Below are positions 11,302 through 22,346 of a DNA stretch of 64,000 bases, one piece after another; position 1 is the first letter of the stretch, and every line of letters starts with the position of its first letter. The notes under the pieces were generated by a model, which worked only from the letters and a program-made list of their open reading frames with translations, was not told where the DNA came from and did not search any database. The stretch spans positions 434,156-498,155 of the forward strand of contig BCKK01000009.1 in assembly GCA_001600615.1 (NCBI GenBank), read 5' to 3'. The position numbers were made by a program, and so were the translations under genes. This DNA is from Dioszegia crocea. Lineage: Eukaryota; Basidiomycota; Tremellomycetes; Tremellales; Bulleribasidiaceae.

Positions 11302-12556
11302 ATGTTCTCAAAATTCGCCGCCCTCTTGCTCCTCGGCTCTGCTCTCGCTGTCCCCGCCCCCATCCCCAATGGGGGTGTCGGCGTGAGGCCCAACGACACT
11401 GCTCCCGTATACGCTGTGATGTCTGATTGTATGTTATCCTTGCATCAGCGCTGACCCACAGTCGACTTCCAGTCCTTCAACTTGGGGCTATTCCAGGAGT
11501 GGATCGAGCTAGATCTCTTCAATTATGGTGTGTTCTCACATTATCCACTCGCTGATATCAGGTGCCCGTCGCTTCTCGGCCCAGGAGTTCGCAGACGCTG
11601 GTATGAACGCGGAGGATGTCTCCCTCATTCAGTTCATGGCCAACCAGGAAGTCGGCCACGCTACCCTCCTCAGCAACATCATTCAAAACGGTAACCGAAC
11701 TGCTGCCAAGCAGTGCACCTACCGCTACGATTTCGAAACCGTCCGAGACTTTGTCAACTTCTGTCAACGTCTTACCCGATGGGGAGAGTCTGGTGTCTAC
11801 GGATTCCTCTCACATCTCGATTCTCGCCCGGCTGCTTCGTTGCTCTTGCAGTCGATCACCACCGAGGCTCGTCAACAGATGATCTTCAGGCAGTTCTCTG
11901 GTGCCTTCCCTATGCCCGTCTACTTCGAGGTACGTTCTGTGGCGATGCATGAGCTGACTCTAGACCGGTATCTCACAGTCAATGGCGTGGACCCTTCTCA
12001 GTCGGTACATTGTATCGTGCCCCGCCGAGAACCCCCGAATCGTGAGTTTGTTCGCGCACTCCAGCTGATATCAGGAATGGCCCCTTTTCCCCCTCCTCAA
12101 CGCCACAAACGAGCCCAGTCTTCTCGTTGACGGTTACGAGGCAGCCATCACCCACAACCGAACATCCCTCACGCAGCCCGGCCGCAACGTCACATTTGCC
12201 TGGGAGGCAGCGAACAAGACCGTCAGCTACGATGGCAAGTACAACACTTCCATCGGAGGTCTCTTGAACAGCTCGACATCGCCCAAGGTAAGCTTGACCA
12301 TTCTGCACCTTGCTGACAGTAGTTCATTGCTTGGATCAGCCAGCTCAACGTGACGTACACACCCCTTACTGTCACGAGCAACAACACCGGTTACGCCGCC
12401 CAGCCCGGTGGTGTGGTCTTCCCTACCACCGATGCGGGTATCGTTAACGACACTATGTTCATCGGTATCACCGATCAGGAGCTTCCTGTTACCCCGTACA
12501 ACTTGAGCTTGCTCAATGACCACTTGTACGCTTTCGGTCTCTACCAGGCGAACTAA
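11302..12556 (+). CDS. Secreted ferritin-like protein, Rds1 (stress response) family
   Basis: Extracellular or cell-wall protein of the fungal Rds1/ferritin-like family. The N-terminus MFSKFAALLLLGSALAVPAP is a clear signal peptide with a cleavage site after ALA or VPA. Mature exons carry the four-helix ferritin-like core: ELDLFNYG, FMANQEVGHATLL (Glu and His candidate metal ligands), FCQRLTRWGESGVYGFL and ITTEARQQMIFRQF. The C-terminal half is beta-rich with many NxS/T sequons (NVT, NNT, NDT, NLS), as expected for a secreted glycoprotein. Six exons; stop at 12554-12556. The exact reaction of the family is not known; iron binding is inferred only from the fold. Expression is probably inducible given the TATA box just upstream. 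Confidence 0.88.
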
Positions 12557-12708
12557 ACGTCCGGCAAATTACAATCCAATCTGTAGCATATGCATGTTAA
12601 TATAATTGCTGAGAGTTTGTTAAATATCCGAATATTAGCCGCCCTTCTTTAGTTGAACCGCAGAGTGGATTGCCTTGAGCGGGAATCCATAGGCATAATC
12701 TCGATTCT

Positions 12709-12997
12709 CTACTCCGCTCCCTTGCGTACCTCCTCCAACGATCGCTGTAGTGTCTGCCTCAATTTGGAAATCATGGCGTCTTCGTTGGGTTCGGGCGCGG
12801 GCTTGGGTTAGTTTGAGTCATTGCAATACTCACAAGTTGGTCGAGAAGGTATCTTCGTGTTAGCACTTTTCGAACTCTCACCTACTCGACCTCGTCGATT
12901 GTCTGCAGCATGTCAATTGGCACTGATTTCAGGACATACAAGCACTACGGGGATCCTGTAATCAGCTAAGGTCTTGCGCTAATACGTACCGGTTCAT
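12709..12997 (-). CDS. 50-residue micro-gene with five exons, function unknown
   Basis: Five tiny exons (12997-12990, 12955-12940, 12902-12886, 12852-12834, 12801-12709) are separated by introns of 34, 37, 33 and 32 nt, each with a good donor (GTACGT, GTATGT, GTAGGT, GTGAGT) and AG acceptor, and join to exactly 51 codons. The product starts MNRIPVVLTIDEVEYLLDQL, continues PAPEPNEDAMISKLRQTLQR and ends SLEEVRKGAE: a strand, an acidic helix, a Pro linker and an amphipathic helix. I do not recognise the family. All exons are far too small to show as open frames, so the consistent phase across four introns is the main evidence. It lies between the ferritin-like gene (convergent) and the MFS gene (same strand). 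Confidence 0.72.
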
Positions 12998-13153
12998 CTC
13001 GTACCTAGATCTATAGATGATAATAGATAGGTTTGGTACAGTAGTTGCACAAAGCCCCGGTTGCTGCTCTTCTGAAACCCAACTAATTAATTCAGGCACC
13101 GATGCAATCCGTGCAAACCAAATACAGTGCTACATGATCTTTACTACGCGTGT

Positions 13154-14648
13154 CTACCTTTTTACAATAAGCCCAGAGTATACCCCAAGAAGCGATGTGG
13201 CTGTGCACACAACCCAAATGAGATTGCCTCCCCAGATTTGCTTGTCGATGGAAACGGCAAATAGGATGGAGGCGCCGCCCGGGCCCAGCGTCCGAACGAA
13301 GGACGACACCACTTGCGAGTAGCCTGACGTCAGCCAGAGCCTCGTGCAAGACTCACCATTGATTGCGCCTAGAGATCTTCTGCTCGGTGCCGCCTCATTT
13401 ACCATCAAGAGATTGCACACGAATGCCATGTTACCAATGGCGGCACAGACGAGGGTGAAGGTTAGACTGACCCAAACCAGTGCCGTGTTGCCGCCTCGCG
13501 CGAGTAGATTGACGAAGGGTAGTCCGAGGAAAGTGGGGATCCAGAAGAACATGAGGTACTTGTACAGCCGCCATGTACCGACGTGACGCTGAAGCCAGGG
13601 GAAGAAGACAAGCTGGACGACGAGGATGAGAACAGCGCGAACCGACATGGCGTTACCGATACTCTTTTCGCTGAATCCTAGACCTCCATCAAAGGCTGGA
13701 GTGAAGCAGAATAGAGGGTGGATTCCCATAATCGCCGAGCCCATCAGAGATAGCACCGCAAAACTGAACATGATTTTGTTGATCTTGGGAGTGAAGATGT
13801 TTTTGAGTGATTCTTTGTCGTCGGTGGGTGCAGGGGCATCGTCCGTTGGCAGGGTGATTTGTTTTGGAGGCAGTGTCTCCTTTAGCCAAATGGCAGCGGT
13901 AATGGATGATAGAAGAGGGAACATGCCAGCGATGAGACATGGCAGAAGATAGGGATAGGTTTTGAAGATGGGGAAGGTGTTGGCGAAGTTTGGGTAGTGG
14001 CGGCCGACGTTGGCATACTCTCCCCCGACGTAGGAAGCGATGAGGGTTCCAACGTTGAGCATGACGGGGAAAAGGGAAAATGCCCGAGACTCGTTGGTCT
14101 CGTCACAGATTTCAGCCCTGTCATCAGCTGATTCCTACCAAGACTTACATGATGCACTTCAGCACGGCGACATTGCCATTCATCAAGCCATTGACAGCTC
14201 GAGTGACTATCATCATGGTTAAAGAGCCGCTGAAACCAAACATGATGGCAGAGATGGCAGACCCGATAGAGCCGATGATTCTAAATCAGCTCCGATCGCA
14301 GTTGCACTTACAAGATGGGCTTTCTTCCTATTCTATCAGACAGGGAGCCCCAGAAGAACACAGTTAAGAGCTGAGTTATTGAAAATACAGATTCGATCTG
14401 AGGTCAGCGCGCCCCATACCGTTGCTTACAATTCCAGCGGGCCATCCGACATCCTTAGGATCATCTACCGCACCTACATCCAGCAACATCTGATTCACGA
14501 ATGGGAAGCAGACGAGGAACGCAATAGGCTCTGTGATTCGAAGGAAACATATCAACGCCAACTGCAATTTGGGCAGTGGAGTTGCCGGCCTCAAGGGATC
14601 TTTCTGGATGAGAGGCTGAGTTTCGTTGTCATTGTCGAGGGCGGACAT
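13154..14648 (-). CDS. Major facilitator superfamily transporter (DHA1 drug:H+ antiporter type)
   Basis: Twelve-helix membrane transporter. The start MSALDNDNETQPLIQKD leads into LPKLQLALICFLRITEPIAF and FPFVNQMLLDVGAVDDPKDVG, the N-terminal signature of a fungal DHA1 subfamily, then MFS motif A as GSLSDRIGRKPIL after two splices. The long last exons hold helices 7-12 (TPKINKIMFSFAVLSLMGS, AVLILVVQLVFFPWLQRHVG, GGNTALVWVSLTFTLVCAA) and end VYSGLIVKR. A cytosolic loop of about 35 residues (PTDDAPAPTDDKESL) separates the halves. The last intron, 33 nt within the coding region, has no stop and keeps frame if retained (adds ESCTRLWLTS). Substrate unknown. A CCGG-rich palindrome lies about 100 bp upstream of the start. 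Confidence 0.88.
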
Positions 14649-14913
14649 TTTGGTCGATAATCTCTGGGAAAGGGTATGGTCGGCCAAGTATACTTTGAGT
14701 TGCAATCGCTGCTTGCAAAACAGACGCGAAGGAAGATCGGAAATCGGAGACCGGTCCGGCTGACCGGCGCCGGACAACCGGTCCTCGACGAGGTGGCAGG
14801 GTATGGCACACGAGTTCAGAGTACAAGTCATATCGCTCAGGCTTCATCGCCATCGAACAAAAGTATACAAGATGCATAGTGTCCAAAGCGAAATACACTC
14901 CAGCGCATACAAC

Positions 14914-16690
14914 CTAGACTCTAGTCAAAATCCGCTTTTCCGTTGCGAATCGAGCTGCTATCAGTGCCGACCTCTTGTCCAACTCACCGTAAAGGGCTAA
15001 CAAGGCGCCGGTGAATTGCGCACATGCTCCCAGTATGATCACCCACTTGAAACTCGTCCTTCCGCTGGCATCAAAAAGCGCTCCTCCCGCTGGGCCGCTG
15101 ATAAAATTCCCAGGGGCGTTAGCGAGTAGCAAAAAGCCAACGTTGGTCGCTAGATTAGTCGGACCAAAGACTTGTACGATAATCTGGGGGAGTAGTCCGA
15201 CGTAGCCAGGAGCGATCTGGATCAGCGATGCCGGGCTTTAACTCACCAAGCCGTACATGACTGCAAACACGCAGATTTGAGTGAACGACTTCGCCGTCAA
15301 CCACAGTGCGAGCTGGACAACTCCCGATAAAGCGTAAATTAAGATATAAGTGTTCATCGGTCCTAGCCTATCGGCCACAAAGCCCGACAGCGCACGTCCC
15401 ACGCAGACTGAAAAGGCGAGAAGCGTGGTCGGACTGAATCAGCACTGTCTGAACCCCGCTCACATTGCTGTTTGAAAGGAAGGAGTGTCCGGTAGATTGA
15501 CAGAAATCCACTGCGGCATCCATATATAAGGCATACTGGTGTCAGCCGAGTCTTTGCAGGACTTACGCATAGCCTAATATTGCAATCAGAAGGCTGACAA
15601 AGATTGAGAGGAATTTCGGGCGTCGCATGGTTGCCGTATCGATCCAAGGGCCACGGCCGCTACCCTGAGCTTCTGGGGCAGTTGGGCGGGTGCGAATCAG
15701 CGATGTGGCCAGCACAGTCACAAGTGCGTTGATGAAGGAGCATATTCTGAATTAGCCACAGCTTGTCCTTACTTACATCAAAGTATATCGGGTGCCCAAA
15801 TTGTCCAGCATTGGCCTGACCATCAGAGTCGAGAAGCCGCCTCCCAAACCCGCGCCGCCAATGGCGATGCCACTCGCCAGACCGCGGTGTTTGTAGAACC
15901 ATTGCGACGGTAGGGACATGAATAGAGGTATGGCTAGTCCTTGTCCCGCGCCGACAATGATGCCCTGTCAATCAGGATTGAGATATCCTCGACTCACCTG
16001 CGTCAGCAGAATCTGCCAGATTTGCGAAGCGAAGGCTGCGCTGAACAGGCCGATCCAGGTGACGACCGCGGATACATAGAGTACGCGCTACTGTCAATTC
16101 TTTCCATGCAGCACTCACTTTAAATCCGTACTTGTCTCCCATCCGTCCCGAAATGAAGCACACAAGGTTTCCCATGAATGGAGCGAACGTTCCCGCCATG
16201 CTGAGATATGCCGAACTTGCTCCGGGAAAGACTCTGTCCGCATAGTACTGTCGTCAGTTCTGTTAAGCTCTAGACTTACTGTCTGGAAGATACCCCAATT
16301 CATACCCCATCCCATTGTGAGCCCGGCTAGAGTTGCGCAGCAGCCGACGACCACCCAACCGTACCCTCCGTCAGGATAGACATGTTCTTCCGTCTCTTCA
16401 TTGAGATCGATCTCACCATCATCCAATTCTTTGTTGTCACTGTCTTTGGTGTCAGGCGAGTCCTCTTCTTGTAAAGCGGTGCGATTCCAGGGGCTTGATT
16501 TAGTCAGGGCGCTGCCGGTAGCATGTCCGGCCGCTCGTCGTGCTTGCTCTGCTCTCTCTTTTTGTTGTGTCGTTATCCGTCGCAGTGGACCACCACCGCC
16601 GACAGACGCTGGATCAAAAACAGACACGACGACATCCGAGGGTGTTCTTGATACCTGTCTGTTGATGCCCGTAGGCTGGGCGTTAGACAT
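14914..16690 (-). CDS. Monocarboxylate-transporter-type MFS permease
   Basis: Plasma-membrane permease of the MCT (SLC16-like) group. The start MSNAQPTGINRQVSRTPSD gives a long polar N-terminus of about 115 residues with an acidic stretch (DDGEIDLNEETEE) before the family signature YPDGGYGWVVVGCC at the first helix. Later exons carry TYYADRVFPGASSAYL, MGNLVCFISGRMGDKYGF (motif A region), GLAIPLFMSLPSQWFYKHRG, and IAIGGAGLGGG (the conserved glycine helix 5 of fungal MCTs). It ends RFATEKRILTRV at 14914. At least eight exons. Further upstream in-frame ATGs at 16705 and 16756 exist; 16690 is preferred as the last before the conserved polar head, but this is not certain. Substrate (for example a monocarboxylate or riboflavin) cannot be read from sequence. 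Confidence 0.85.
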
Positions 16691-17235
16691 TGTGCATGAG
16701 GGCATGACTCGAAGCTCGATCTCTCGGCCTGAAGCTAAGGTCAAGGCTGAATTCAAGCGACGAGATTCCGAACCCGGCTCGGGCCTGCTCGGGCCGAGAT
16801 GTTACGAGTGGCGATGGGAGATATTCATAAAAATGATAGATCGTGATACTCCGAGTTGCCCAATTCGGACGCGAGTCTGCTCGAGTCTGGTGACGAGCCG
16901 GCCTCAGGCCTCAGGGCTCACTCTCTCGTCTCACCCCTTCCCCTTCGCCACTCTGTTAAGTTACCCTTAGTTCTATCACCGAACCTCTCCTTTCCCACCC
17001 TTCCCTTTCCCGCGCCGCTTCAGCCTTCACGAAATTGACGCCTCGGACTACGCACCTGACGCCGGCAACATCATAACAAAGCTAAGCTCCGCTCCGTCAG
17101 AGCGGCCGGCCGGCTTCTCAGTCCCTTTCACGCGCTAAGCCCCTGTGTCATCCCACGCTTCGTTTCACCTCGCACCCTGACCCTTACCCTACCGCGTGTA
17201 CTGGAACCAAACAAATCGTTATCTTATCGATAGCG
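16691..17235. promoter_or_regulatory. Divergent promoter, pyrimidine-rich on the + strand
   Basis: 545 bp between the monocarboxylate-type permease (minus) and the HMG-box gene (plus). Positions 16915-17040 are strongly C/T-rich on the plus strand, common upstream of constitutive fungal genes, and a GCGGCCGGCCGGC block lies at about 17102-17114. No TATA box and no other gene seen. Confidence 0.5.
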
Positions 17236-18936
17236 ATGAACACTCCCCAGCAAGGTCCAGCTACGTGGACAGTGAGTTTTGATCACACGGGCGTGCTAAT
17301 GTAGTCTCCCGCCTTCCCCCAGCAACCCCGCCCTGCCGAAGATGGTCGAGATGAACCTCAGTTCCAATCACAATACGCCCCGGGAATGACATACTATCCC
17401 AATCAAACGTGAGTCTCACCTCTGCTGTGCTGACCTCAGAATCCCCGGGTATAGACGAAAACTTGCCACTCCACCCGCCTCGGCTCCCCCAATAATCACC
17501 CCTCCTGCGTACTACCCCCGCCCCGACTATCTACCCGTCTCTGCCCCTCCACAATTCCAGCAACAATACGGCTACTACTCGGGCTACTCGTATGATCCCA
17601 ACGACTATCCCCGCCAGCCCTCGGGCTCTACTTTACCAGTGGGCGAACGATCTCCAGCCGAGTATTCCCCGAGCTACCAATATGACCCCCGCTTGTATCG
17701 ACCTCAAATGTTCTACCCCCAGCATCCCCAACATCAATACGTTCAGTGGTCGCAGGGTCATTATGCCGATCCTTCAGCTGTGTCACCGCCCAAAGCAGAG
17801 GGTTCTAAAAAGCGAACAGAGCCAGACACCAAGGACGTGAAGACGGTGAAGAAGAGCAAAAAGAAGAAGGTCAAGGTGGAGGAGGTGTTCCCGGACGAGT
17901 ATGGAAATCTGCCCAAACCCCCAAGCAAATCCTTGCTCAACCCCCCTCGGCAGGCGCAATCTGCATGGCAGCTGTTCTTCGCCGATGAGCTTAATCGCGC
18001 GAAATCAGCACTATCGCCAGAATCGAGTGCAAAGCTCAACGTTGCGCAGGTCGCCAAAGATGCCGGTCTTGCCTACGGTCTCCTGGAGGGCGAGCAAAAG
18101 GCTTACTATATGTCTGCGGTGGCGAATAGCAAGGCGCAGTATGCCAAGGATCTGTTGGCATGGCAGGAGTCATTGACTCCGGAGGACATTCGTCTCGAGA
18201 ACGCGTTCCGCACTCAACAGCGCAAAGACGGCAAGTCGAGAAAGGCGAATCTCAAGGATCCCCATGCCCCAAAGAAACCCCTCTCGGCCTACTTTCTCTT
18301 TCTCAAAACCATCAGGGAAGATGGCGAGCTTCGGGCGTCGATATGGGGGAGCGAGACGGAGACTACCAAGCAGAGTGTACTTGCGGCAGAGCGATGGCGG
18401 GGATTGACCGATGTCGAGAAAAAGGTAAGCTGAACTGAGGCTAAGCTGATCAATAGCCATATCTACAACGGGCCGAGGCGGAGAAGGCAGGTTACGAGAC
18501 TACGAGATTGCTGTACGAAGAAGATTCGGCAGCAAGGGCTCGGGGCGAACACTTCCCCGCACGACGTAATCCCAATGTCAGCACCCCAGCCTCCACAAAA
18601 GTACCCTCGCCAGAAGCACCCAATCTATCAGAGTTGAAGCCACCTCTCTCTCCGGATGCAATTCTGCACTCGCCAATCGCGTTCCAATCACCTCAGTTGG
18701 GCGGACCGGCCGACAGCGGCAGCGTCACGGATGGCGCGGGGCGATTAGACGAGCTGCCTCAATGGGATGACTCAGCTTCACCACTCAGTCCCACTTTCGA
18801 GCAGCTCGCTGGATTTACTGCCCTCGACAGTCAACAGGAGGAATGGAGTGATTTACATCAATTGATGGAGCAGCACGACAAGGAGAAGCCAGACAAGGAG
18901 TCGGATTCTGTGCAGGCTTTCTTAGCATTAGAATAA
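17236..18936 (+). CDS. Protein with two HMG boxes
   Basis: Nuclear or mitochondrial DNA-bending protein with tandem HMG boxes. The start MNTPQQGPATWT is followed by a long Pro/Tyr/Gln-rich region (PPAYYPRPDYL, QQQYGYYSGYSYDPND, QHPQHQYVQWSQG) that looks disordered, then a basic Lys-rich segment (VKKSKKKKVKVEE) that could serve as a nuclear signal. Box A starts RQAQSAWQLFFADELNRAK; box B starts DPHAPKKPLSAYFLFLKTI and ends over the last splice in KPYLQRAEAEKAGYE. The tail is Ser/Pro- and acid-rich. Four exons or more; stop 18934-18936. Disordered Q/Y-rich N-termini suggest transcriptional regulation rather than mitochondrial packaging, since no presequence is visible. No specific orthologue is claimed. 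Confidence 0.88.
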
Positions 18937-18972
18937 TATAATGACTGTGAGACTGTGTATATGTAGGTTGTA

Positions 18973-19796
18973 TTATAAGTCCCTCACGCTTCTCTCTGTC
19001 GACTCCTCGGGCACCCCTTTCTGCAGACGGCGGATCATATCTCTCAACGGTCCCACAAGAGCAGGCGCCAAAGCCAACTCGGCCGCCAATGCTTCCACGT
19101 CCACAGATGTACTTTGGCCAGTGAGCACAGAGTGAAAGGCCCGTACTTGCGGCTCCTGGCGTGTTGATAGGATATTCACCAGGCGGGATACGATGGCAGT
19201 GTGAGGACCGGCCAATATCAAAGGTTCGAAAGGATCTGATGAGCTGCAGACACAACATGACATACCTTGTCCCGCTGCAATGAAGGCGTCTGCCGCACTT
19301 GCCGCCAATCCTACAAAAGGAACTCTCCACTGAGGTCAGCTGGGCAAGGAACAACACGTACGTGCTGTCGACCTGCACGAGCGAACTTGAGGCCATTTTC
19401 GACATCGCCGCATGAGAGTGCAGCTCGCGTACCTGTGTCCACCATCTCTCGTGACAAGCCGGCAAGCGGCTTATCGAAGTTGGCAGCATCTAGAATGACA
19501 TCCAGAGCTTGTCGATGTCTATTGCTGTAGTACAGGGAGGTGACCTTATATTCCAGTTGATGCTTGTCGCTAGACTCGTGCTGATCCGGAGCTTTGGAGC
19601 TCAGCTTGTCGTCAGGCGCTGAGGACTATGATTAGCGGTTCGAGATCTAACCCACCAAGTGTCCCCGCTCGGTATAGACGTGTTCGGGTTGGTACTCTAC
19701 TCTGGATCGCTCCACCGCCAGTGCTATACGAGCGGCGCGAGGGTTCCCAGCATCGTCCTTTGCGATTGATGCGTAATTTCCGGTAGTCACCGACAT
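18973..19796 (-). CDS. Uncharacterised helical protein
   Basis: Four exons join across consistent splice sites into about 225 residues. The start MSVTTGNYASIAKDDAGNPR leads to a short charged linker (SSKAPDQHESSDKH), then helix-rich sequence: YKVTSLYYSNRHRQALDVIL, VDTGTRAALSCGDVENGLKF, VPFVGLAASAADAFIAAGQ, ILAGPHTAIVSRLVNILSTR and a C-terminal LVGPLRDMIRRLQKGVPEES. The pattern of paired helices resembles TPR-like repeats, but no canonical TPR residues are clear. There is no signal peptide or membrane segment. I do not recognise the family. It is convergent with the HMG-box gene, with 36 nt between stop codons. Confidence 0.75.
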
Positions 19797-19839
19797 GATG
19801 TACAAAATCAACATTCGTGTTGTACTTTAAGCATTAAGA

Positions 19840-20881
19840 ATGCTGCCTTCAGTGGATCCGCCACCACCAGAGGATCCTTCCAGATGTCAGCTGTTGGGTC
19901 CCACAGCGCTAGCTGTGCAAGCCGCAAGTAGGTATAGTCTACTTATGACGCAGTGCAATTCCGCTGACTTTCCCAGTGGGAGTCTTCGTGATCGCCTCGC
20001 TGGTGGCCAAGCGGCATTTTGAGAAGCGTAAACGGCCTTGGAGAATATGGCTCTTTGACGTCGGGAAGCAGTTGGTCGGGCAGGCCGTGCTGCACGGTGC
20101 CAATCTTCTGGTAAGTCGAAGGCTGTCCAATGCTGATGTAGATCTCCGGACTAATAGCTGAAGGACGGCACAACAGCCCCTGCTCGTCGTACTTTCTCAA
20201 CATACTTATTGACACGACAATTGGAGTTCTTATACTGTACTACGCTCTCAAAATGTCAACAGCGGTGATGGAAAGGTACGGCGTGGAGGGTCTGAAGAGC
20301 GGCTATTATGGAGACCCGCCACAAATCGCAATGTGCGTACTTACTCTCGCGATGGCGCTAATGATAGATGGTGGCGACAGCTCATACCCTACCTCATTGC
20401 TGTCCTCATTATGAAGGTTGTGGTGATCCTTCCCCTTACCCTACCCGGCATTTCCACCCTTCTCCTCCGCTTCGGCCACGCCGCCATCGAGTACCTCTCG
20501 CCCAGTCTCCAGGTTATCTTTGTGATGATGATCTTCCCCTGTATCATGAACGTCTTACAAGCGACGCTGGTGGACCAGGTCATCAAAGCTGGAAAGGTGG
20601 AAGAGGTGGAGGAGGAGGGGTACGAGCGTGTCGCGGACGATGTCGAGGCCTATCCCAAGACCACAAGCACCCCTAACTCGCCTCTCCTCTCCGCCGTCGA
20701 CAGCTATGGGACACACGAGAGACTGGAACGGTCCGGCGCTCCGTCTCCTGACTCTAATGCGTTTGCTTCGGTATCGCGGCTGAGTCAGGATTTGCAGGTA
20801 GAGGCCAGGCAGAGTCTAAGTCCAAAGACGAGGTCTCATTTGGCGAGGGTGCAGTCAGGGTTATCGTTATCAAATTTGTAG
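19840..20881 (+). CDS. STIMATE/TMEM110-family membrane protein (yeast YPL162C-like)
   Basis: Polytopic membrane protein. After MLPSVDPPPPEDPSRCQLLG come a first helix (MGVFVIASLVAKRHF), the family signature KRPWRIWLFDVGKQLVGQAV with following helix, a segment with TYLLIDTTIGVLILYYALK, then YYGDPPQ, and two strong helices (LIPYLIAVLIMKVVVILPL, SLQVIFVMMIFPCIMNVLQA). The C-terminal tail is polar and Ser-rich (RLSQDLQVEARQSLSPKT). Animal members regulate STIM calcium signalling at ER-plasma membrane contacts; the yeast relative is vacuolar. Which role applies here is inference. Five exons; the stop is 11 nt from that of the convergent kinase gene. Confidence 0.82.
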
Positions 20882-20892
20882 GGAATCTTGTA

Positions 20893-22346
20893 CTACCAAA
20901 AGTTGCATAGAACACTAGCCGTCGGTCTATCTTCGGCTCCTGAGGACAACATTCCCTTCAGGAGGTTTACCACACGCTCAGGGACCTCCTCCCCATCCAA
21001 AAACACAAAAGTCCCCATGGGCAAATCTTCCCGTGCTTCAACCAATATGGCCTTCTCTTGAATCAACCGCCTCGTCCATATCGATCTCTCCTCGGATATG
21101 TTCCTCTCCAGCTTCGGTTTTGGCGCCAAGCGGAGCGAGCCTCCACGCTTCACCCCCGGATCCTCTCTCCAAGCCGACGGATACGGACTACCCCTCATGT
21201 CCACAACTTGATTGAACCTCTCCCTGTCTTCATACTCCCACAACCCGCCCCTCCGCACGTGATGCATCATCTCAATCGACCTCAATCCGCGATATGGTTC
21301 CTTCCCGGTGATGCATTGAAGCAGTGTAGCGCCAAGGGCAAATATGTCGACGGGAAAGGAAAAGGTCTGACTAGCTTCGACCAGCTCGGGAGCCGAAAAG
21401 GGCAGAGTACCTAGCCCGATACCGTCTGTAGGTGGATGTGAAGGATGGACTAGGAGGGAGGATCCGAAATCTGAAAGCCTGAGATCGAGGGTTGCGGTCA
21501 ACTACTGTTAGCGGTGTCGTTTACATCACGTACAAGTAGATTCGCTGGCTTAACGTCCGCGTGCAGGATTCCCTTCTCGTGCACCCAAGCGACAGCAGCG
21601 CAGGACTGCCTCGCCCATTGCGACCATAGCTCGCCTCCAACCACGCCCGGACTACACCGCAAGAAAGTGTCTAAGGTTCCGAGGGGGGCGTGCTCGAGCA
21701 GCAGTATCGACCTGCATAGCGCAGGGGGTTCGCGTGAGACTTGAGCGAGGACAGGAAGGGAGGGGAATGATGACAGATCGGTAGCACTCCTGGGGCGACT
21801 CCCAGACTTGAGATCCGAGGTGGACCGACCGTGAGTCGCAGTGCGTCGGACCGCATGATCCTTGACCGCAAGTAATTTTACGACGTACACCTCTTTCGGT
21901 GATTTCAACCGATTGAGAAAGAACGCCTCCCGCAGACCCATCGTCTGTGACTCTCGGTCCTGGTTCATCTGCTTTGCAGCGCACAGTGTCCAACCCTCTT
22001 CTACATCCAGTGCCCGCTCCTTTCCTTTGTTGCTCCGCCTGAAATGCGCCAGGTATACCTGGGCATATCGACCCTCGCCAAGGAGCTGAGCCTCGTCAGG
22101 ATTGAAGCGTAGCTCGATCGCCTCGGAAGGGGGAAGAGGAGGCTGCCACGAGCTCGAAGATGGTGTGATGGGCGACTGGTGTAAGGGCGAGAGGGGTTCA
22201 TCGGACGCTTTACGGTCCGGAGCACGAATGCTGGACGCGCGTGAGAGGTTGAGCGGAGAGGGGGCTGCGTAGCGAGTTGCTGGCGATACCGTGGGGGTTG
22301 AGGCGGTATCAAAGAAGGAGTTGGTCCTTGGAGAGCCAGTCGGCAT
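20893..22346 (-). CDS. Serine/threonine protein kinase, divergent
   Basis: Two exons encode about 475 residues. The N-terminal 90 residues are Ser/Pro-rich. The kinase domain shows the Gly loop LGEGRYAQVYLA, the VAIK-type Lys in CAAKQMNQD, the catalytic loop HADVKPANLLV, DFG as LSDFGSSLL, and the APE motif in PFSAPELVEA. HRD is replaced by HAD, so this is a non-RD kinase, which usually means no activation-loop phosphorylation requirement. An insert of about 50 residues with Ser/Arg (RRTATHGRSTSDLKSGSR) lies in the N-lobe/hinge area, and a second insert with PSAWREDPGVKRGG lies late in the C-lobe. No accessory domain seen; family placement is not clear. Confidence 0.85.

Noticed and set aside
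18815..19489. 224-codon minus-strand open frame
   Set aside because: It reads through the introns of the unknown gene at 18973-19796 in another frame and into the HMG-box gene; the spliced frame is better supported.
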